DNA of 64,000 nucleotides from Isoetes taiwanensis (lineage: Eukaryota > Streptophyta > Lycopodiopsida > Isoetales > Isoetaceae), in contig JAJEKV010000070.1 of assembly GCA_021234155.1 (NCBI GenBank), positions 5,835,311-5,899,310 of the forward strand, given 5' to 3'. The translations under genes were made by a program, and so were the position numbers. Below are positions 62,991 to 64,000 of the stretch, one piece after another; positions within the stretch are counted from its first letter, which is position 1, and the number at the start of each line of letters is the position of its first letter. The notes beneath the pieces were generated by a model. The model had not been told where the DNA came from and ran no database searches. It was given only the letters and a program-made list of their open reading frames with translations.

Positions 62991-64000
62991 GCTTAGATAG
63001 TTTTTATGCTTTTCATCACATCTTGATTGTTCATTCTTCAAAGTAATTGATTACATGTTTACTTCTATTCTATTTTACTCAATCTGTCGAGGTCTATAGA
63101 AGTTCAAGGTCCTTCGTTCTATCCTTTGGCAATATTATTGCAACATATAGACAACATTTCAAGTGATTTGCAAAGCATAAACCCTTGTCAAATAGTTGCA
63201 CTTTGAAAGAGGTACCTATTATAAGTTAATGTACGACTATATGCTCTTCCTATATATAATAGTCTTTGCTATGAGAGGCATCCGTTCCACGTTGCTACAA
63301 GAAACCCGGAAAGGAAAAAAACTCATTTCTGTTAAACGATCATCTAATCTAAATTTGTGCTCCAAAAAAGAATCGGCCCGTATATGCACTCAAATTAATC
63401 TCACAAGATATTAGCGCCGCTAAATACCCAAAAAAAAAAACAATATTGGAAGAACAAAATATTCTCTGTAACAGGAAGCTTCAGCCTGGCAAAAATCGAT
63501 GCTTTTAGCAACTCAAATCATCAACAACAATCCGCTCTGCCCGATTGTGAAATTTCACAGGGGAATTGAACCTCCAAAGGAGATAAAGAAGCTGATTCTA
63601 GAAGGCTGAAGTAGAGATACATTTATCTCTGTTACAGAGTGGTTCTAATATTTATATGGCAACCACCTCATTCTTATGCGCAAAAGTGGTTGTGCTAGCT
63701 CTTCAACAGACCAAAATGGAGCCATTTTGAGTCGATGGAGTCAATGGATTATGCTTTTCTCTGCATTTCATTTGAAAAATGAACTGATTTTATATGGAAA
63801 CAATAATATACTGAAAATCATTTCTTCATATGTTTGCTGAATCATTCAGGTTAACCATTTGGTGAAGAAAATATTTGTTATGTACCTTAGTTGTCACTAC
63901 TTTTGGAGCCCTATATATATAAGTGGGCAGCATGATTATATATAAGTGGGCAGCATGATTGCATCGTTGCCGCTGTAAAGTTCAACTGATAATTTCATAT
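62991..64000. other. Right end of window, no gene recognised
   Basis: Short frames only. A 23-bp tandem atatataagtgggcagcatg-att occurs at about 63913-63960. Confidence 0.5.

Overview
This window reads as nuclear DNA of a land plant. It is AT-rich, its genes carry many short exons with GT-AG introns, and three host genes are of plant type: agmatine deiminase, a plant glutamate-receptor-like channel, and an organelle-type RecG helicase. Long stretches of decayed LINE, Ty3/gypsy and Ty1/copia sequence, foldback repeats and recent duplications lie between them. A seed-free plant such as a fern or lycophyte is my guess, but nothing in the window proves it. No rRNA, tRNA, CRISPR or prokaryotic operon was seen.

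Layout. 1-2.7 kb: a LINE on the minus strand (endonuclease domain, Pro/Ala-rich linker, coiled-coil ORF) that runs off the left edge. 3.3-5.3 kb: a complete ten-exon agmatine deiminase gene on the minus strand, 395 codons with every exon junction in phase. 5.8-7.8 kb: small hairpin and tandem repeats. 8.2-9.65 kb: a 5' fragment of an NADP-isocitrate dehydrogenase gene whose first exon is tandemly duplicated. 10.3-14.0 kb: a broken BNR/Asp-box sialidase-like gene with a 2.9 kb intron. 15.65-18.05 kb: an inverted repeat pair that may bound a DNA transposon. 18.5-20.3 kb: an unrecognised, decayed multi-exon gene on the minus strand. 21-25.4 kb: a recent duplication of about 1.56 kb flanking a tandem pair of about 0.46 kb units. 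26.7-29.2 kb: a glutamate-receptor-like pseudogene on the minus strand with at least five separate lesions.

31.9-46 kb is a graveyard of mobile elements. It holds an LTR of about 1.5 kb behind a polypurine tract, a gypsy RT/RNase H fragment joined directly to a LINE RT fragment, a 111-bp foldback hairpin, further LINE pieces and copia-like remnants. 48.2-58.6 kb: an apparently intact RecG-type helicase gene on the plus strand (about 993 codons traced in 14 exons, all in phase), whose large introns hold copia fragments in both orientations. 59.4-63 kb: three more LINE 3'-end fragments and a (GAGTA)n microsatellite.

Only two host genes look functional: agmatine deiminase (polyamine synthesis from arginine via agmatine) and the RecG helicase (organelle DNA recombination and repair). 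They share no pathway or transcription unit. The other host-derived loci (IDH, sialidase-like, GLR, the 18.5-20.3 kb gene) are damaged copies that keep introns, so they arose by DNA duplication or in-place decay and not by retrotransposition.
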